Positions 20,238-29,992 are shown, numbered from the stretch's first letter. The stretch: 64,000 nt of DNA from Devosia sp. ZB163 (GCF_028613635.1 NZ_JAQRMY010000004.1:205643-269642), one strand, 5' to 3'. Numbers and translations: made by a program. Notes: a model not told the origin generated them from the letters alone.

Positions 20238-20471
20238 TGCGGCCGAGGGGCGGCCCTAAATCACGGCACGACGCGGCGGCGTCCGCGACAAGCTTTATCC
20301 ACCGGGGCGATCAGCTTTCGTTAGGCGGGTACGCAGGCACTGTGCCGGTCTTCTTGGATTTGCTGTCGGCCACCGCTGTTCATAGACGAAAGTGTATTTG
20401 CCGAAGCTTGCGTCGATCGCGGAGCCGTGGACAGATGAGCATCCGTTTAGCGGCGGATGGAGGAGGCTTGC

Positions 20472-21188
20472 ATGCAGTGGAATGTGGTCGTTCTGGCGGC
20501 GTCAGTTGCACTGGCTGCCGGGCTGGGCGCGGCGCCGGTCGCCGCAGAGGGATTGCTCAAGGGCATCGCCGGAACTCTGGGCGACACCGTGGGCAGCGTC
20601 GTCTCGCTCAACGACGACGACAACACGGCCCTCGTCAATCTCGACATCGGCGGGGGCAGCAACGTGCTGAACGCGGCGGTGGGCCGTGGGAGCAAGCCGC
20701 TGGCCAACGCCAACGTTTCCAGCACGGGTCTTCTGGACCGCACCGCCGTCGCGCTCGATCTGGGTGGGCTCGGCCTCGATGTCGACCTCGACCTGGGGTT
20801 CGGTTCGGCCGACCCCGGCAACCCGGGTCGTCCGGGGCGCCCCGTGCTGGTGGGGAGCCTCGAAGGCGGCGACACGTTCGTCATCAGGTGCAACGTCAAC
20901 AAGACCCGGGAGCTGCTGCAGGTCGCAGCGGCGGGCAAGATCACCGAGGCCGAGTTCCGGGCCTGGAAGCGATCGGCGAATGTCCAGATCGTCCCGGTCA
21001 GGCTCTGCCCCGCGGCGAAGAAGCAGGTGGCGGAGATCTTCAGCCACAGCCGGAAGATCAATCAGCTCCAGCGTGCGGTGCAGGCGGACGAGCTGCTCTC
21101 GGCATCGCTGGGGCGCACGCGCTACGACGCAGGCGACGTCGCGGCCGTGCAGCGCAAGGCGGGCCAGCTGGTCGTCTACGTCTACTGA
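20472..21188 (+). CDS. exported protein of unknown function with Asp/Gly-rich region
   Basis: 238 residues. Signal peptide of about 26 residues, then an amphipathic Gly-rich part, then a region alternating Asp with Leu/Gly (near residues 95-108) and a GNPGRPGRP stretch. The C-terminal half is helical and charged with two Cys. No known family. The ATG 20472 is preceded by GGAGGAGG. Stands alone after a long upstream gap and converges on the RND pump gene. Confidence 0.6.
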   Translation: MQWNVVVLAASVALAAGLGAAPVAAEGLLKGIAGTLGDTVGSVVSLNDDDNTALVNLDIGGGSNVLNAAVGRGSKPLANANVSSTGLLDRTAVALDLGGLGLDVDLDLGFGSADPGNPGRPGRPVLVGSLEGGDTFVIRCNVNKTRELLQVAAAGKITEAEFRAWKRSANVQIVPVRLCPAAKKQVAEIFSHSRKINQLQRAVQADELLSASLGRTRYDAGDVAAVQRKAGQLVVYVY

Positions 21189-21227
21189 CGAGGCGGGTGG
21201 GGCGCGGCAGCACCGCGTCCCTCGATC

Positions 21228-24200
21228 CTACTCGGCGGGAGCCGGAGCGGCCCCGTGCTCCAAGGCTTCGGCAGCTTCGAGTTCGCGCTGCAGGCGCTCC
21301 TCTTCCACGGCCTTGGGCTTACTGAACCGGGCCAGCAGCAGGTAGGCGACCGGCGTCAGGTAGAGTGTCGCAACCGCCGCGAGGCTGAGGCCGCCGACCA
21401 TGATCCAGCCCAGCGCCGCACGCGCTTCCGAACCGGCGCCGCCGGCGATGATCAGCGGCACGCCGCCCAGCACCGTGGCGATCATGGTCATCACCACCGG
21501 CCGCAGCCGGATGTTGGCCGAGTTCTCCACCGCCTCGCGCACCGATTGGCCGCGGTCGCGCAACTGGTTGGCGAACTCGACGATCAGGATGCCGTTCTTG
21601 GCCATGATGCCGACCACCAGTACCAGGCCGATCTGGCTGTAGACGTTGAGCGTCACCCCCGTCAGCAGCATGGCGAACACCGCGCAGGCGAGCCCGAACG
21701 GCACCGTCGCCATGACGATGATGGCGCTCCACACGCTTTCGAACTGCGCGGCGAGGACGAGCAGGATCACGATCAGCGCGAAGCCGAAGGTAATCAGCAG
21801 GCCGTTATTGCTGTCGCCGAGGGTCTTCGCCTCGGCCATGGGCACGATGGTCGCGCCGTCGGGCAGGAGGGGCTGCGCGATCTGCACGGCCTCGTTGTAG
21901 GCGTCGCCGAGCGCGAAGCCGTCGGTCAGCGCCGCCGTCACCGTGACGGCACGGCGCTGCTGCTCGCGGCCGAGCGAGGGCGCGATCGGCGCCTCGTTGA
22001 GCGTGGCGATGGTCGACATGGGCACGTAGCGCCCGTCCGTCGTCTTGATGAAGATCGACTCGAGGTCGCCGGGGTCGTTCACCGGGCTCGAGGTCGAAAG
22101 CATGCGGACCGAGTAGCTCGCGTCGTTGATGAACACCGTGCCCACGTCCGAGCCGTCGATCATCGCCTGCATCGTGGCCGAGAGGCCGTTGATGTCGATG
22201 CCGAGCTGGGCCGCCTTATCGCGGTCGATCGAGAGCGTCATCTGCGGCTGGGTGGTCTCGTAGTTCACCGAGACGCGGCCCCATTTCTCGTCCTTTTCGA
22301 GCTCGGACTTCATGGCATTGGCCGCTTGCGACAGCGTCTCGTAATTGTCGCCGAGGAGGGCGAACTGCAGGCCCGATCCGCCGCCGCGCACGCCGAGCGA
22401 ATTGCCCTGGCGGATGTTGGCGCGGACGCCCGGCACCTGGGTCAGCTGCTGGTTGATCTCGGCGGCGATCTGCTGCTGGGTGCGCGTGCGGTGCTCCCAG
22501 TCGGCCAGCGTCATGATGATGAAGCCGGAATTGGTGTTCGAGCCGAAGCCCGAGATAGAGAAGATGCTCGTCGCCTCGCCGCTGTCCTTGTAGGGCTGCA
22601 GCATGTCCTCGATCTTCTGCATCTGGGTGCGGGTGAAATCGAGGCTGACCGTGGCAGGCGCGTTGACGTTGATTGCGATCTGCGCGCGATCCTCGGGCGG
22701 CGTCAGCTCCTGCTTCAGCGTGCCGAACACGCCCCAGGCGGCGGCCGCAAAGACCAGCGCGAAGACGATCACGACGAGCGGGTTGTTGAGCGCCCAGCGC
22801 AGCGTGTGCCGGTAGAAGCCGGAGAGCAGCCCGCCGAAGCGTTCCATCGCATTGGGCGGGCGCTCGGTATGCGGCTTCAGCATGCGCGAGGCCAGCATGG
22901 GAGCCAGCGACAGCGCCACGACCGCCGAGAGGCCGACCGAGATGGCGAGGGTGAAGCCGAACTCGCGGAACAGCAGTCCCGTCTGCCCCGGCAGGAACGA
23001 GATCGGGATGAAGACCGCGGCCAGCGTCACCGTCGTCGCGATGACGGCGAAGAACACCTCCTGCGTGCCGAGCACGGCGGCGGCGCGTGGCCCTAACCCC
23101 ATGCCGCGCCGTCTTGTGATGTTCTCGAGCACGACGATCGCGTCGTCCACGACGAGCCCGGTGGCGATCACAAGCGCCAGCAAGGTCAGGATGTTGAGCG
23201 AAAATCCGAAAGCATAGATTCCGGCCACCGTGCCGATCAGCGCAACGGGCATCGTCACCGCCGGGATGATAGTGGCGCGCCAGTCGAGCAGGAACAGGTA
23301 GATGATGACGATGACGCCGATGACGGCGATCATCAGCGAGCGCTCGACCTCGTGCACGGCGCCGGCGATGAAGACGGATTCGTCGGACGAGATCTTGATG
23401 TCGACGCCCGGGGGCAGGGTGGTCTTGAGGCTCTCGACCGCCGCCTTGACGCCGTCCGAGATCTGCATGGTGTTCGATTGCGCCTGGCGCACGATGCCGA
23501 GCCCGATGCCGGACTTGCCGTCGCTGCGCAGGCCCGAGTTGGCGGCGCCGGGCGAGAAGACGACATTGGCGACGTCGCCGAGCCGGGTCGTGCCCTTGAT
23601 GACGATGTTCTCGAACGCCTCGGGCGTGTTCACCTCGGCGATGGCGCGGATGGCGATGTTCTGGTTGGTGCCGTTGAGCGAGCCCGCCGGGCTGTCGAAG
23701 GCCATGGTGGACAGCGCGTTGCGGATGTCGCCGACCGTCAGCCCCAGGCTCGCGAGCTTGATCTGGTCGACGTCGATCTCGAACGACCGGTTCTGGCTGC
23801 CGTTGACCTGCACGTCGGCAACGCCGGGCACGGCGGCGAGGCGCTCGGAAATGGTGTTCTCGACCAGCTCGGTCAGCTCGTCCTTGCTCATCGTGTCCGA
23901 TGTCACGGCGAGCTGGATGATGGCCTGCGCATTCGCGTCGGCCTTGACGATGGTCGGGGTCTCGGCGCCGTCGGGCAGGCGGTTGGCGATGCGGCCGAGG
24001 GCGTCGCGAATGTCCGAGGTGGCGTTGTCGAGATTGGTGCCGTCGTTGAACGTCATCGACACGCGGCTGCGGCCGTAGGACGAATCCGACGAGATCGATG
24101 CCACGCCCTGGATGCGGGCGACCACGCCCTCGATCTCGGCCGTAATCTCGCGATCCACGGTCTCAGCCGAGGCGCCGGAGAAGGTGGTGCTGATCGAGAG

Positions 24201-24362
24201 CGTCGGGCGCTCGACATTGGGCAGCTCGCGGATCTCGACGCCGAAGAAGGCGGCGAGTCCGGCCACGATGATCAGGCAGCTGACGACGATGGCGAGCACC
24301 GGGCGGCGGACGAACAGTCCCGCAATGGCCCCGCCGCGTTCGTTCTGGGACTGGATGCTCAT
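21228..24362 (-). CDS. RND family efflux transporter permease (HAE1-like)
   Basis: 1044 residues, inner-membrane proton-driven pump of the AcrB/MexB superfamily. It has the two-fold pattern of 12 membrane helices with large periplasmic loops after TM1 and TM7. Visible signatures are FVRRPVLAIVVSCLI at the start, ATGLVVDDAIVVLENI (TM4 with the Asp pair) and LVLVVGIMAKNGILIVEFAN near TM10-11. The ATG 24362 gives the usual MSxxS-start; the frame further upstream is repeat sequence. Adaptor gene lies upstream; no outer-membrane channel gene is nearby. Confidence 0.93.
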   Translation of the reverse strand: MSIQSQNERGGAIAGLFVRRPVLAIVVSCLIIVAGLAAFFGVEIRELPNVERPTLSISTTFSGASAETVDREITAEIEGVVARIQGVASISSDSSYGRSRVSMTFNDGTNLDNATSDIRDALGRIANRLPDGAETPTIVKADANAQAIIQLAVTSDTMSKDELTELVENTISERLAAVPGVADVQVNGSQNRSFEIDVDQIKLASLGLTVGDIRNALSTMAFDSPAGSLNGTNQNIAIRAIAEVNTPEAFENIVIKGTTRLGDVANVVFSPGAANSGLRSDGKSGIGLGIVRQAQSNTMQISDGVKAAVESLKTTLPPGVDIKISSDESVFIAGAVHEVERSLMIAVIGVIVIIYLFLLDWRATIIPAVTMPVALIGTVAGIYAFGFSLNILTLLALVIATGLVVDDAIVVLENITRRRGMGLGPRAAAVLGTQEVFFAVIATTVTLAAVFIPISFLPGQTGLLFREFGFTLAISVGLSAVVALSLAPMLASRMLKPHTERPPNAMERFGGLLSGFYRHTLRWALNNPLVVIVFALVFAAAAWGVFGTLKQELTPPEDRAQIAINVNAPATVSLDFTRTQMQKIEDMLQPYKDSGEATSIFSISGFGSNTNSGFIIMTLADWEHRTRTQQQIAAEINQQLTQVPGVRANIRQGNSLGVRGGGSGLQFALLGDNYETLSQAANAMKSELEKDEKWGRVSVNYETTQPQMTLSIDRDKAAQLGIDINGLSATMQAMIDGSDVGTVFINDASYSVRMLSTSSPVNDPGDLESIFIKTTDGRYVPMSTIATLNEAPIAPSLGREQQRRAVTVTAALTDGFALGDAYNEAVQIAQPLLPDGATIVPMAEAKTLGDSNNGLLITFGFALIVILLVLAAQFESVWSAIIVMATVPFGLACAVFAMLLTGVTLNVYSQIGLVLVVGIMAKNGILIVEFANQLRDRGQSVREAVENSANIRLRPVVMTMIATVLGGVPLIIAGGAGSEARAALGWIMVGGLSLAAVATLYLTPVAYLLLARFSKPKAVEEERLQRELEAAEALEHGAAPAPAE

Positions 24363-24392
24363 GGTTTGCCCCCAAAGCCGGCGCGCAAAGAG

Positions 24393-24519
24393 TACCCCCA
24401 CCCCTGTCCCTTCCCCGCAGGGGGGCGGGAGACGCCCACACAACGCTGGGTGACCGTGGGACGAAGGCTATTCGGTCTGGTCTCCCTCCCCCTTGCGGGG
24501 AGGGGACAGGGGTGGGGAA
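24393..24519. repeat. family A palindromic repeat pair between RND adaptor and permease
   Basis: CCCCACCCCTGTCCCTTCCCCGC...GGGGGCGGGAG unit and a mirrored CTCCCTCCCCCTTGCGGGG...GGGGACAGGGGTGGGG unit with about 60 bp between. It fills the 175-bp gap in the efflux operon. Confidence 0.75.
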
Positions 24520-24537
24520 GCGTTTCCCGCGCCGCCC

Positions 24538-25764
24538 TCACGACGGATTTCCTTCCGTCGGCCGTTGCCGATTGCCACCCTCGCCGCCGCCCGCCGGCTC
24601 ATCGAGCAGCCTTACGCTGGCGCCGGCGGTGAGCTGCTGGACGCCCTGCGTCACCACCTGGTCGCCGGGCGTCAGCTCGGCCTTCACCAGCACGCCGTCC
24701 GAGTTGCGCTGGATGATCTGCACCGGGACGCGCTCGACCTTGCCGTCGACGAACTTCCATAGGTAGCTGCCGGCGCTCGACCACTGGATGGCGAGGGGGT
24801 CGACGGTGGGGAATTCCTCGCCGGCGAAGGTGAGGGACACCGAGAAGGACATGCCCGGCCTCAGGCGGCCGTCGTCATTGGGGATCTGGGCTTCGACCTT
24901 GAGCGTGCGGCTGGCCGTGTCGATGCGGTTGTCGACGGCGCTGACCGTGCCGGCAATGGTCTCGCCGGGGAGGGCCACGGCGGACGCGGTGAGCGGCATG
25001 CCGATCGTGACCGACGAGGCATAGCGCTCTGGCACCCAGAAGCTGACCGTGATGTGGGAGGTGTCCTCGATCGTCGTCACCACGGTCTGCGTGGTCACGG
25101 TGTTGCCCGGGCTCACCTGGAACAGCCCAACCGTGCCGGCGATGGGGGTCGAGATGGTGCGCTTGGCCAGCGCGAGTTCGGCGTTCTGCTGTTCGAGCCG
25201 GGCATTGTTGTAGGCGAGCCGCGCCGTGGCGACCTGCACTGTCGTAGTGGCATTGGCCTTGGCCAGCTCGTCGAAGCGCTTGACGGCTTCCTCGGCGTCC
25301 GAGAACGCGAGCTGCGCGCGCTCGGCAGCGATCTTTTCGGCGTCGGCGTCGAGCCGGCCGATCACGGCGCCGGCCTCGACCGCGTCACCCGGCTTCACCA
25401 CGAGTTCGGCGAGCGTGCCGGCCGCGGGAGAGATGACGGTCACGGAGCGGGCCGCGCTGCTGTCCCCGATCGCGGTCAGTTTGTCGTTGATGGTGGCAAC
25501 CGTAACGGGCGCCGTGACGACCACGAGGCTGCGATTGCCGCCACGCCCGCCGCCTGCACCCGGGCCGCCTCGCTGTCCGCCCGGTGCCGCCTGCTGGCCA
25601 CCGCCCTGGCCGCCGGCCGGTCCGGTCGCGGCTTCCGCCTGGGGCGCAAAGGGCAGCTCGATGCCGTAGCGCGCCAGTGTCTCGGGTGCGCCGGGCACGA
25701 AGAAGACATAGGCGGCCGCGGCCGCTCCCAAGACGATGAGCGAAACCAGCAATTGCCTTATCAA
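24538..25764 (-). CDS. RND efflux periplasmic adaptor subunit (membrane fusion protein)
   Basis: 408 residues from the TTG at 25762-25764, preceded by GGGAACTGTGAC. N-terminal anchor IRQLLVSLIVLGAAAAAYVFF, Gly/Gln-rich linker, then lipoyl halves, a short alpha-hairpin (around AERAQLAFSDAEEAVKRFDEL) and beta-barrel domain. An ATG at 25830 would add 22 residues before the anchor and cannot be ruled out. Pairs with the RND permease downstream. Confidence 0.85.
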   Translation of the reverse strand: MIRQLLVSLIVLGAAAAAYVFFVPGAPETLARYGIELPFAPQAEAATGPAGGQGGGQQAAPGGQRGGPGAGGGRGGNRSLVVVTAPVTVATINDKLTAIGDSSAARSVTVISPAAGTLAELVVKPGDAVEAGAVIGRLDADAEKIAAERAQLAFSDAEEAVKRFDELAKANATTTVQVATARLAYNNARLEQQNAELALAKRTISTPIAGTVGLFQVSPGNTVTTQTVVTTIEDTSHITVSFWVPERYASSVTIGMPLTASAVALPGETIAGTVSAVDNRIDTASRTLKVEAQIPNDDGRLRPGMSFSVSLTFAGEEFPTVDPLAIQWSSAGSYLWKFVDGKVERVPVQIIQRNSDGVLVKAELTPGDQVVTQGVQQLTAGASVRLLDEPAGGGEGGNRQRPTEGNPS

Positions 25765-25938
25765 GTCACAGTTCCCAACGCGATTTAGGCCCGCGGGAGA
25801 AGCGGGCGACAATGGCGCGAACGATACCATCGGCAACCGGCGCCCGACATTAAATCAACGTAACAATTCCTTGCGCTGGCAGGAGCTTCCCGGCTGGGCG
25901 TCGTTGCGGCGGACGCGGCGCGCGCGCCGATGGCGGAC

Positions 25939-26586
25939 TTAGTGCCGCGTCTCCAGCCGGTCGGCCAGCCAGGCATGGCCGGCGTTGCGGGCAAGACTGG
26001 CCGCCGTCTCGCCCTTGGCGTTCTTCGCCGAGGAATCGGCTCCAGCGAGGAGCAGCAGGCCGGCAATGGCGCCGTCGCCATGATGTCCGGCTGCGTGCAG
26101 CGGGGTGAAGCCGTCGGCCTGGACCTGGTTGGGGTCGGCCCCGGCGCGGAGCAGTTTTTCCACCATCGCGGCGTTGCGCTTGGCGCAGGCGGCGTGGAGG
26201 GCCGCGACCTTCTGAGGGTTCTGCGCCGCGGCGTTGACGTTGGTCGTCAGCGGCAGCAGCAGGTCGAAGGCCTCGGGGTTGTCGAAGAAGGCCGCCAGCG
26301 ACAGCGGCGTGAAGCCGTCGGCCGACAGCTCGTTGGCATCCCAGCCGTTGGCAAGGGCGGCTTCGAGGCGGGCGCCATCCCTCAGGATGATCGCCTCGTG
26401 CGGATCGAGTTCGCGGAGCATGGCGCGGACGGCGGAAATGGCGCCGACATTGCCCATATAGGCTGCCCAGGCGACGAGCGAGGCGCCGCTCGTATGGCGC
26501 GTGCCGACCAGCCCCGGATCGTGCGACAGCGCCGACCGGAGCCCATCCAGATCTCCCTTGGCCACGAGATCGAAAGGATCGCTCAT
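25939..26586 (-). CDS. ankyrin-repeat protein
   Basis: 215 residues with about five ankyrin repeats; the clearest are DGFTPLSLAAFFDNPEAFDLL and DGFTPLHAAGHHGDGAIAGLLL. No signal peptide, so probably cytoplasmic and protein-binding; partner unknown. ATG 26586 chosen because it begins the first repeat; an ATG 10 codons upstream is possible. Opposite neighbour to the efflux genes, same strand as the regulator upstream. Confidence 0.85.
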   Translation of the reverse strand: MSDPFDLVAKGDLDGLRSALSHDPGLVGTRHTSGASLVAWAAYMGNVGAISAVRAMLRELDPHEAIILRDGARLEAALANGWDANELSADGFTPLSLAAFFDNPEAFDLLLPLTTNVNAAAQNPQKVAALHAACAKRNAAMVEKLLRAGADPNQVQADGFTPLHAAGHHGDGAIAGLLLLAGADSSAKNAKGETAASLARNAGHAWLADRLETRH

Positions 26587-26676
26587 GGGACGAGCATACG
26601 CGTATGCAAACCGCACTTGAAGGGCCTCCCCGCACTAAGTCGGAGAACGCGCGTGTGCCTCCAGCGTTCCGCCGCG

Positions 26677-27678
26677 TCAGACGGTGGAGCGGGCCAGCAG
26701 CCGTGCGGCGCTGGGTGGGACGTCGTTGACGCGGCCCCAGGCCCGGCGCAACTGGCGGCTCGAGGCGAAGCCCGAACGCTCGGCGACGCGCTCGAGGTCG
26801 AGCCGCGTCTCGGTGAGCAACTGCCGGGCGAGGGCCACGCGCAGGCGGTTGACGTAGTCGGGGATGCTCATCCCGGCGTGCTCGTTGAACAGGCGCGACA
26901 GATGCCGCGGGCTGGCGATGGCGATGCCCGCCAGGGCCTCCAGCGTCCAGTCGCGCGTCGGGTCGGCGGTGATCGCATCCTGCACGCGGTGGATCGCGGG
27001 GTGGATGTGGTTTCGCCCCTCGAGCCAGGGCGAGAGCTGCGGGTCGGTGCCGGCGCGGCGATGGTAGACGACGAGGTAGCGGGCCACGGCGGCGGCTGTC
27101 GACGGGCTCGTCAGCTGCGCGATGATGTGGAGCATCAGGTCGATGCCGGCGGTGATGCCGGCGCTGGTGTAGCGTTCGCCGTCCTCGACATAGAGCCGGT
27201 TGTCGAGCACGCGCGCCGTGGGCGCCGCAGCGGCCAGCTCGGAGCAATCGGAGAAATGCGTGGTGCAGCTCCTGCCGTCGAGCAGCCCGGCGCGGGCCGC
27301 GAGCAGGGCGCCCGAGCAGATCGAGACGAGGCGGATGCCCGGTCTTATGCTGGTTCTGAGCCAGTCGACGATCTCGTCCGTGCCGGCGCCGGGCGGATCG
27401 AGTGGATGGCCGGCCGCCATCGGCTCCTCGGCATGGCCCGAGATCACCACCATGGCGTCGGGCTCGATGCCCTCGGGGAGCGGCTCAATGCCCGCGAGCT
27501 TGAGGCCGATGGAGCTCGTAACTTCGGGCAGGGGGCCGACATAGCGGACATCGAACGCCACATCGGCCTGCTGCATGTTCGCGCCGCGCAGGGCCTCGAT
27601 CGGCCCGGCGACGTCGAGCAGCAGCGTCCGCGCCGGCAGCACGCAGTAGACCGGGATCCGGCGCGGGGCAGGGCTCAT
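26677..27678 (-). CDS. GlxA-type AraC family transcriptional regulator
   Basis: 333 residues. N-terminal DJ-1/PfpI-like amidotransferase-fold domain (residues 8-190, with SICSGALLAARAGLLDG) and a C-terminal AraC double helix-turn-helix (about 235-330, with RHLSRLFNEHAGMSI). Its ATG overlaps the stop region of no upstream gene but shares ATGA (27675-27678) with the isochorismatase-family gene, so they are co-translated. Ligand unknown; the coupled hydrolase is the likely target or ligand-maker. Confidence 0.85.
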   Translation of the reverse strand: MSPAPRRIPVYCVLPARTLLLDVAGPIEALRGANMQQADVAFDVRYVGPLPEVTSSIGLKLAGIEPLPEGIEPDAMVVISGHAEEPMAAGHPLDPPGAGTDEIVDWLRTSIRPGIRLVSICSGALLAARAGLLDGRSCTTHFSDCSELAAAAPTARVLDNRLYVEDGERYTSAGITAGIDLMLHIIAQLTSPSTAAAVARYLVVYHRRAGTDPQLSPWLEGRNHIHPAIHRVQDAITADPTRDWTLEALAGIAIASPRHLSRLFNEHAGMSIPDYVNRLRVALARQLLTETRLDLERVAERSGFASSRQLRRAWGRVNDVPPSAARLLARSTV

Positions 27679-28235
27679 GCGGCGGCGGCCGCGGGGCGGC
27701 CGGCGAGGGCCTCGGCAATGGTGCAGACGCGGGCGAAGCGCCCATCGAGTACCGCAGCCGTACGGGCCTTCAGCTCGTCGACGCTCCAGGTGCGGCCGGT
27801 GGCATCGGTCAGCGCCATGGTGTGGGTCGCCTCGGTGACGTAGTCCACCTGCCAGCCGAGATCGGAGGCGTGGCGCGTCGTCGTCTCGCAGCACTGCTCG
27901 GTGCGGATGCCCGAAACGATCAGCCGGCGGATGCCGTTCTCGGTGAGCCACACATCGAGGCCCGAGCCGACCAGCGCCGAATGGCGCGTCTTCATGAACT
28001 CCGCATCGGGCGTCAGCTGCAGCTCCGCCAGCGGCCGCACGAAGCCCGACGCCAGCGAGAAGATACCCTCGGGCTCCACATGCAGTATCCGGACGACGGC
28101 GTGCCCCTTGGCCCGCGCCCCATCGATCAACGCCTGCTGGTTGCCGAGATAGGTCGCATAATCGGTCTCGAACCAGTTCTGCCGCTGGCGGAAGGATTCC
28201 TGGGCATCGATGACGAGAAGGGCGGTATCGGACAT
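27675..28235 (-). CDS. isochorismatase-family cysteine hydrolase
   Basis: 186 residues. Catalytic triad positions of the family are visible: Asp10 in LLVIDAQ, Lys in FMKTRHSAL and Cys in GIRTEQCCETT. Members hydrolyse isochorismate, nicotinamide, carbamoyl compounds or similar; the substrate cannot be told. It lies upstream of and overlaps the GlxA-type regulator by 4 bp. Confidence 0.85.
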   Translation of the reverse strand: MSDTALLVIDAQESFRQRQNWFETDYATYLGNQQALIDGARAKGHAVVRILHVEPEGIFSLASGFVRPLAELQLTPDAEFMKTRHSALVGSGLDVWLTENGIRRLIVSGIRTEQCCETTTRHASDLGWQVDYVTEATHTMALTDATGRTWSVDELKARTAAVLDGRFARVCTIAEALAGRPAAAAA

Positions 28236-28353
28236 TTCTGGACCTCGCGGGCTGGATGAGTTGCCCAAGGCTAGGCCGTGCGAGCATGCGGCGAAAGGCA
28301 CGGAGCGGTCAAGGAGCGGACAGAAAAGGACATTGGTTGGTGCTGTGGTCCAT

Positions 28354-28494
28354 CGCCATCGCATGGGTCCCCGGGTCAAGCCCGGGGATGACGGTGGTTG
28401 GTTGCTTTGTCAGTTCACAAGGCATGCCCACTCCACCCAATACGCATCTCTGTCACCGTCATTCCCGGGCTTGACCCGGGGACCCGGCGATGGC
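28354..28494. repeat. family C inverted repeat pair (CCCGGGCTTGACCCGGG type)
   Basis: CCCCGGGTCAAGCCCGGGGATGACGGTG and, about 75 bp later, the mirrored CACCGTCATTCCCGGGCTTGACCCGGGG. Each half is a hairpin and both halves together form a longer inverted repeat. Fills most of the 279-bp gap between the isochorismatase-family gene and the C-N hydrolase gene. Confidence 0.8.
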
Positions 28495-28514
28495 GCCGAG
28501 TGCTCAGAACCCGC

Positions 28515-29579
28515 CTACAACCCCAGGAACCGGAACGGCTTCGTCTCCACGAACTTTTCCGTCGCGTCGCCGGCAAACGTGTTCGCCTGATCAGGCCCGA
28601 GGTCGAGCTTGCGGGTCGTGCCGGTCTCCTCGGAGAAATCGATTTTCTTCAGATCAACCCAGAACGTGTTGGGGGTCAGCGCCGACTCGAACAGGTACAG
28701 CCCGCGCTTGTGGTCGAGGACGGTGCGCCAGCGGGTCGAGGAGATGTTGGGCTGGTCCGGGGTGGTGATGCCGAACGGGACCGAGGTGTTGCGGATCACG
28801 CTGACCACGCTGGCGAGCGCCCGGTTGGGCTCCTCGTCCTTGGGGATGGCGTTGACGTAGAACATGGCGCGGGCGAAGCGATCCGAGGCGCGGTTGGTGC
28901 CGGGCAGGAACACCGTGCCGCCGATCTGTTCCCAGTAGCTGTTGAGCGCTAGCTGCTCGTCGAAGGTCGGCGAGTTGGTCATCACCTGGTACTGCCGGCC
29001 GTGGTGGATCACCTGCTTGCCGCCGATGTACTCGACGATGGCGCTGTCGCCGGTCGCATCGGAAAGCGACAGATGCACGGTGGCGAGCCTGTCCTCATCC
29101 GGCATCTTGTCGGTCACGAGGACGAAGGGCTCGGTCTCGAGGACGGCGACCGCCTCGGCAACGGTGGCGAAGTTGTCGAGCATGTACTGGGCCCAGAGCG
29201 AGATCGCGAGGCCGGGCTGGGTGCCGTCGAAGGCGGAGTACTCGGACTCCACCAGCCAGAGCAGGTTGGCCATCAGGCCCTTCTCGTTCACACCGTCCGT
29301 GGTCGCAATGTCGTAGGCCGTAGCGACGACGCTGCCGTATTTCGACGTCCACTGGATGGTGTTGGGGCCGGTCTCCCCGGTCCGCTCGACGCCGCGGGGC
29401 AGGATCCAGAGGTTGGTGCCGATGTCGGTCTTCCAGTCCATCGACCGGGCGGTGATGACATTGTCGTTCGGGCCCAGGTAGACGAGCCGGGTGCAGGCAA
29501 GCACCTGGGTGAGACCGAGCAGGCCGGCAAGAGCCGCGGTCACGAGGAGCAGGCCGAAGGAAGGCGCAAGACTGGACAT
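28515..29579 (-). CDS. choloylglycine hydrolase / penicillin V acylase family protein
   Basis: 354 residues. After a hydrophobic signal segment ending near LTQVLA comes Cys (about residue 29) in ACTRLVYLG, the likely N-terminal nucleophile of this Ntn-hydrolase family, followed by the family pattern ITARSMDWKTD. Such enzymes cut amides such as bile salts, penicillin V or acyl-homoserine lactones; the substrate is not known. The signal implies the periplasm, as for many Gram-negative members. Confidence 0.85.
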   Translation of the reverse strand: MSSLAPSFGLLLVTAALAGLLGLTQVLACTRLVYLGPNDNVITARSMDWKTDIGTNLWILPRGVERTGETGPNTIQWTSKYGSVVATAYDIATTDGVNEKGLMANLLWLVESEYSAFDGTQPGLAISLWAQYMLDNFATVAEAVAVLETEPFVLVTDKMPDEDRLATVHLSLSDATGDSAIVEYIGGKQVIHHGRQYQVMTNSPTFDEQLALNSYWEQIGGTVFLPGTNRASDRFARAMFYVNAIPKDEEPNRALASVVSVIRNTSVPFGITTPDQPNISSTRWRTVLDHKRGLYLFESALTPNTFWVDLKKIDFSEETGTTRKLDLGPDQANTFAGDATEKFVETKPFRFLGL

Positions 29580-29688
29580 GGCAAGGCTCCGTGCCGTTCT
29601 GGAGGGCAACGTGAGGCCATGCCGTTCTAGGCGGGCAGTGCCGAAGCGAGGCTTGCCCGCCCAGGTCGCATTCTCCGAAATATCGAGG

Positions 29689-29886
29689 CTAAAGCGTCGG
29701 AAGTCCTGCCTGGAGCGGGATCGGCGTCACCGTGCTGTCCTCCTCGGACAGGTCGAGCTCGCCTTCTTCGGATAGCTCGCGTTCGGCCCGGGCCCAGTAC
29801 TGTTTGTCCGTGCCTTCGGGACGCCCATCGTTCTCCCACAGGTAGTAGGCGCGATCGCGGATGCGGTTCTCGATGTTAGGGTTCAT
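29689..29886 (-). CDS. DUF2934 domain protein
   Basis: 65 residues. The N-terminal half IRDRAYYLWENDGRPEG is the DUF2934 signature common in Hyphomicrobiales; function unknown. GGAGGAAG sits before the ATG at 29886. Divergent from the oxidoreductase gene, 106 bp away. Confidence 0.75.
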   Translation of the reverse strand: MNPNIENRIRDRAYYLWENDGRPEGTDKQYWARAERELSEEGELDLSEEDSTVTPIPLQAGLPTL

Positions 29887-29992
29887 TGGCTCTTCCTCCA
29901 CAACGCGGTGACAACGTCGCTGCGCTCCTGCGGTTGCGCCATTGGCGGTGCTGCGCGCTCGATGCTAGCTTCGCGCCCGACGAGGAGTTCAG

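Noticed and set aside
21255..23096. 613-codon frame opposite the RND pump
   Set aside because: Antisense shadow rich in Arg, His and Gln; the RND gene on the other strand is unmistakable.
25930..27843. 637-codon frame opposite the ankyrin and GlxA-type genes
   Set aside because: Shadow of two well-supported genes and has no coherent protein features.
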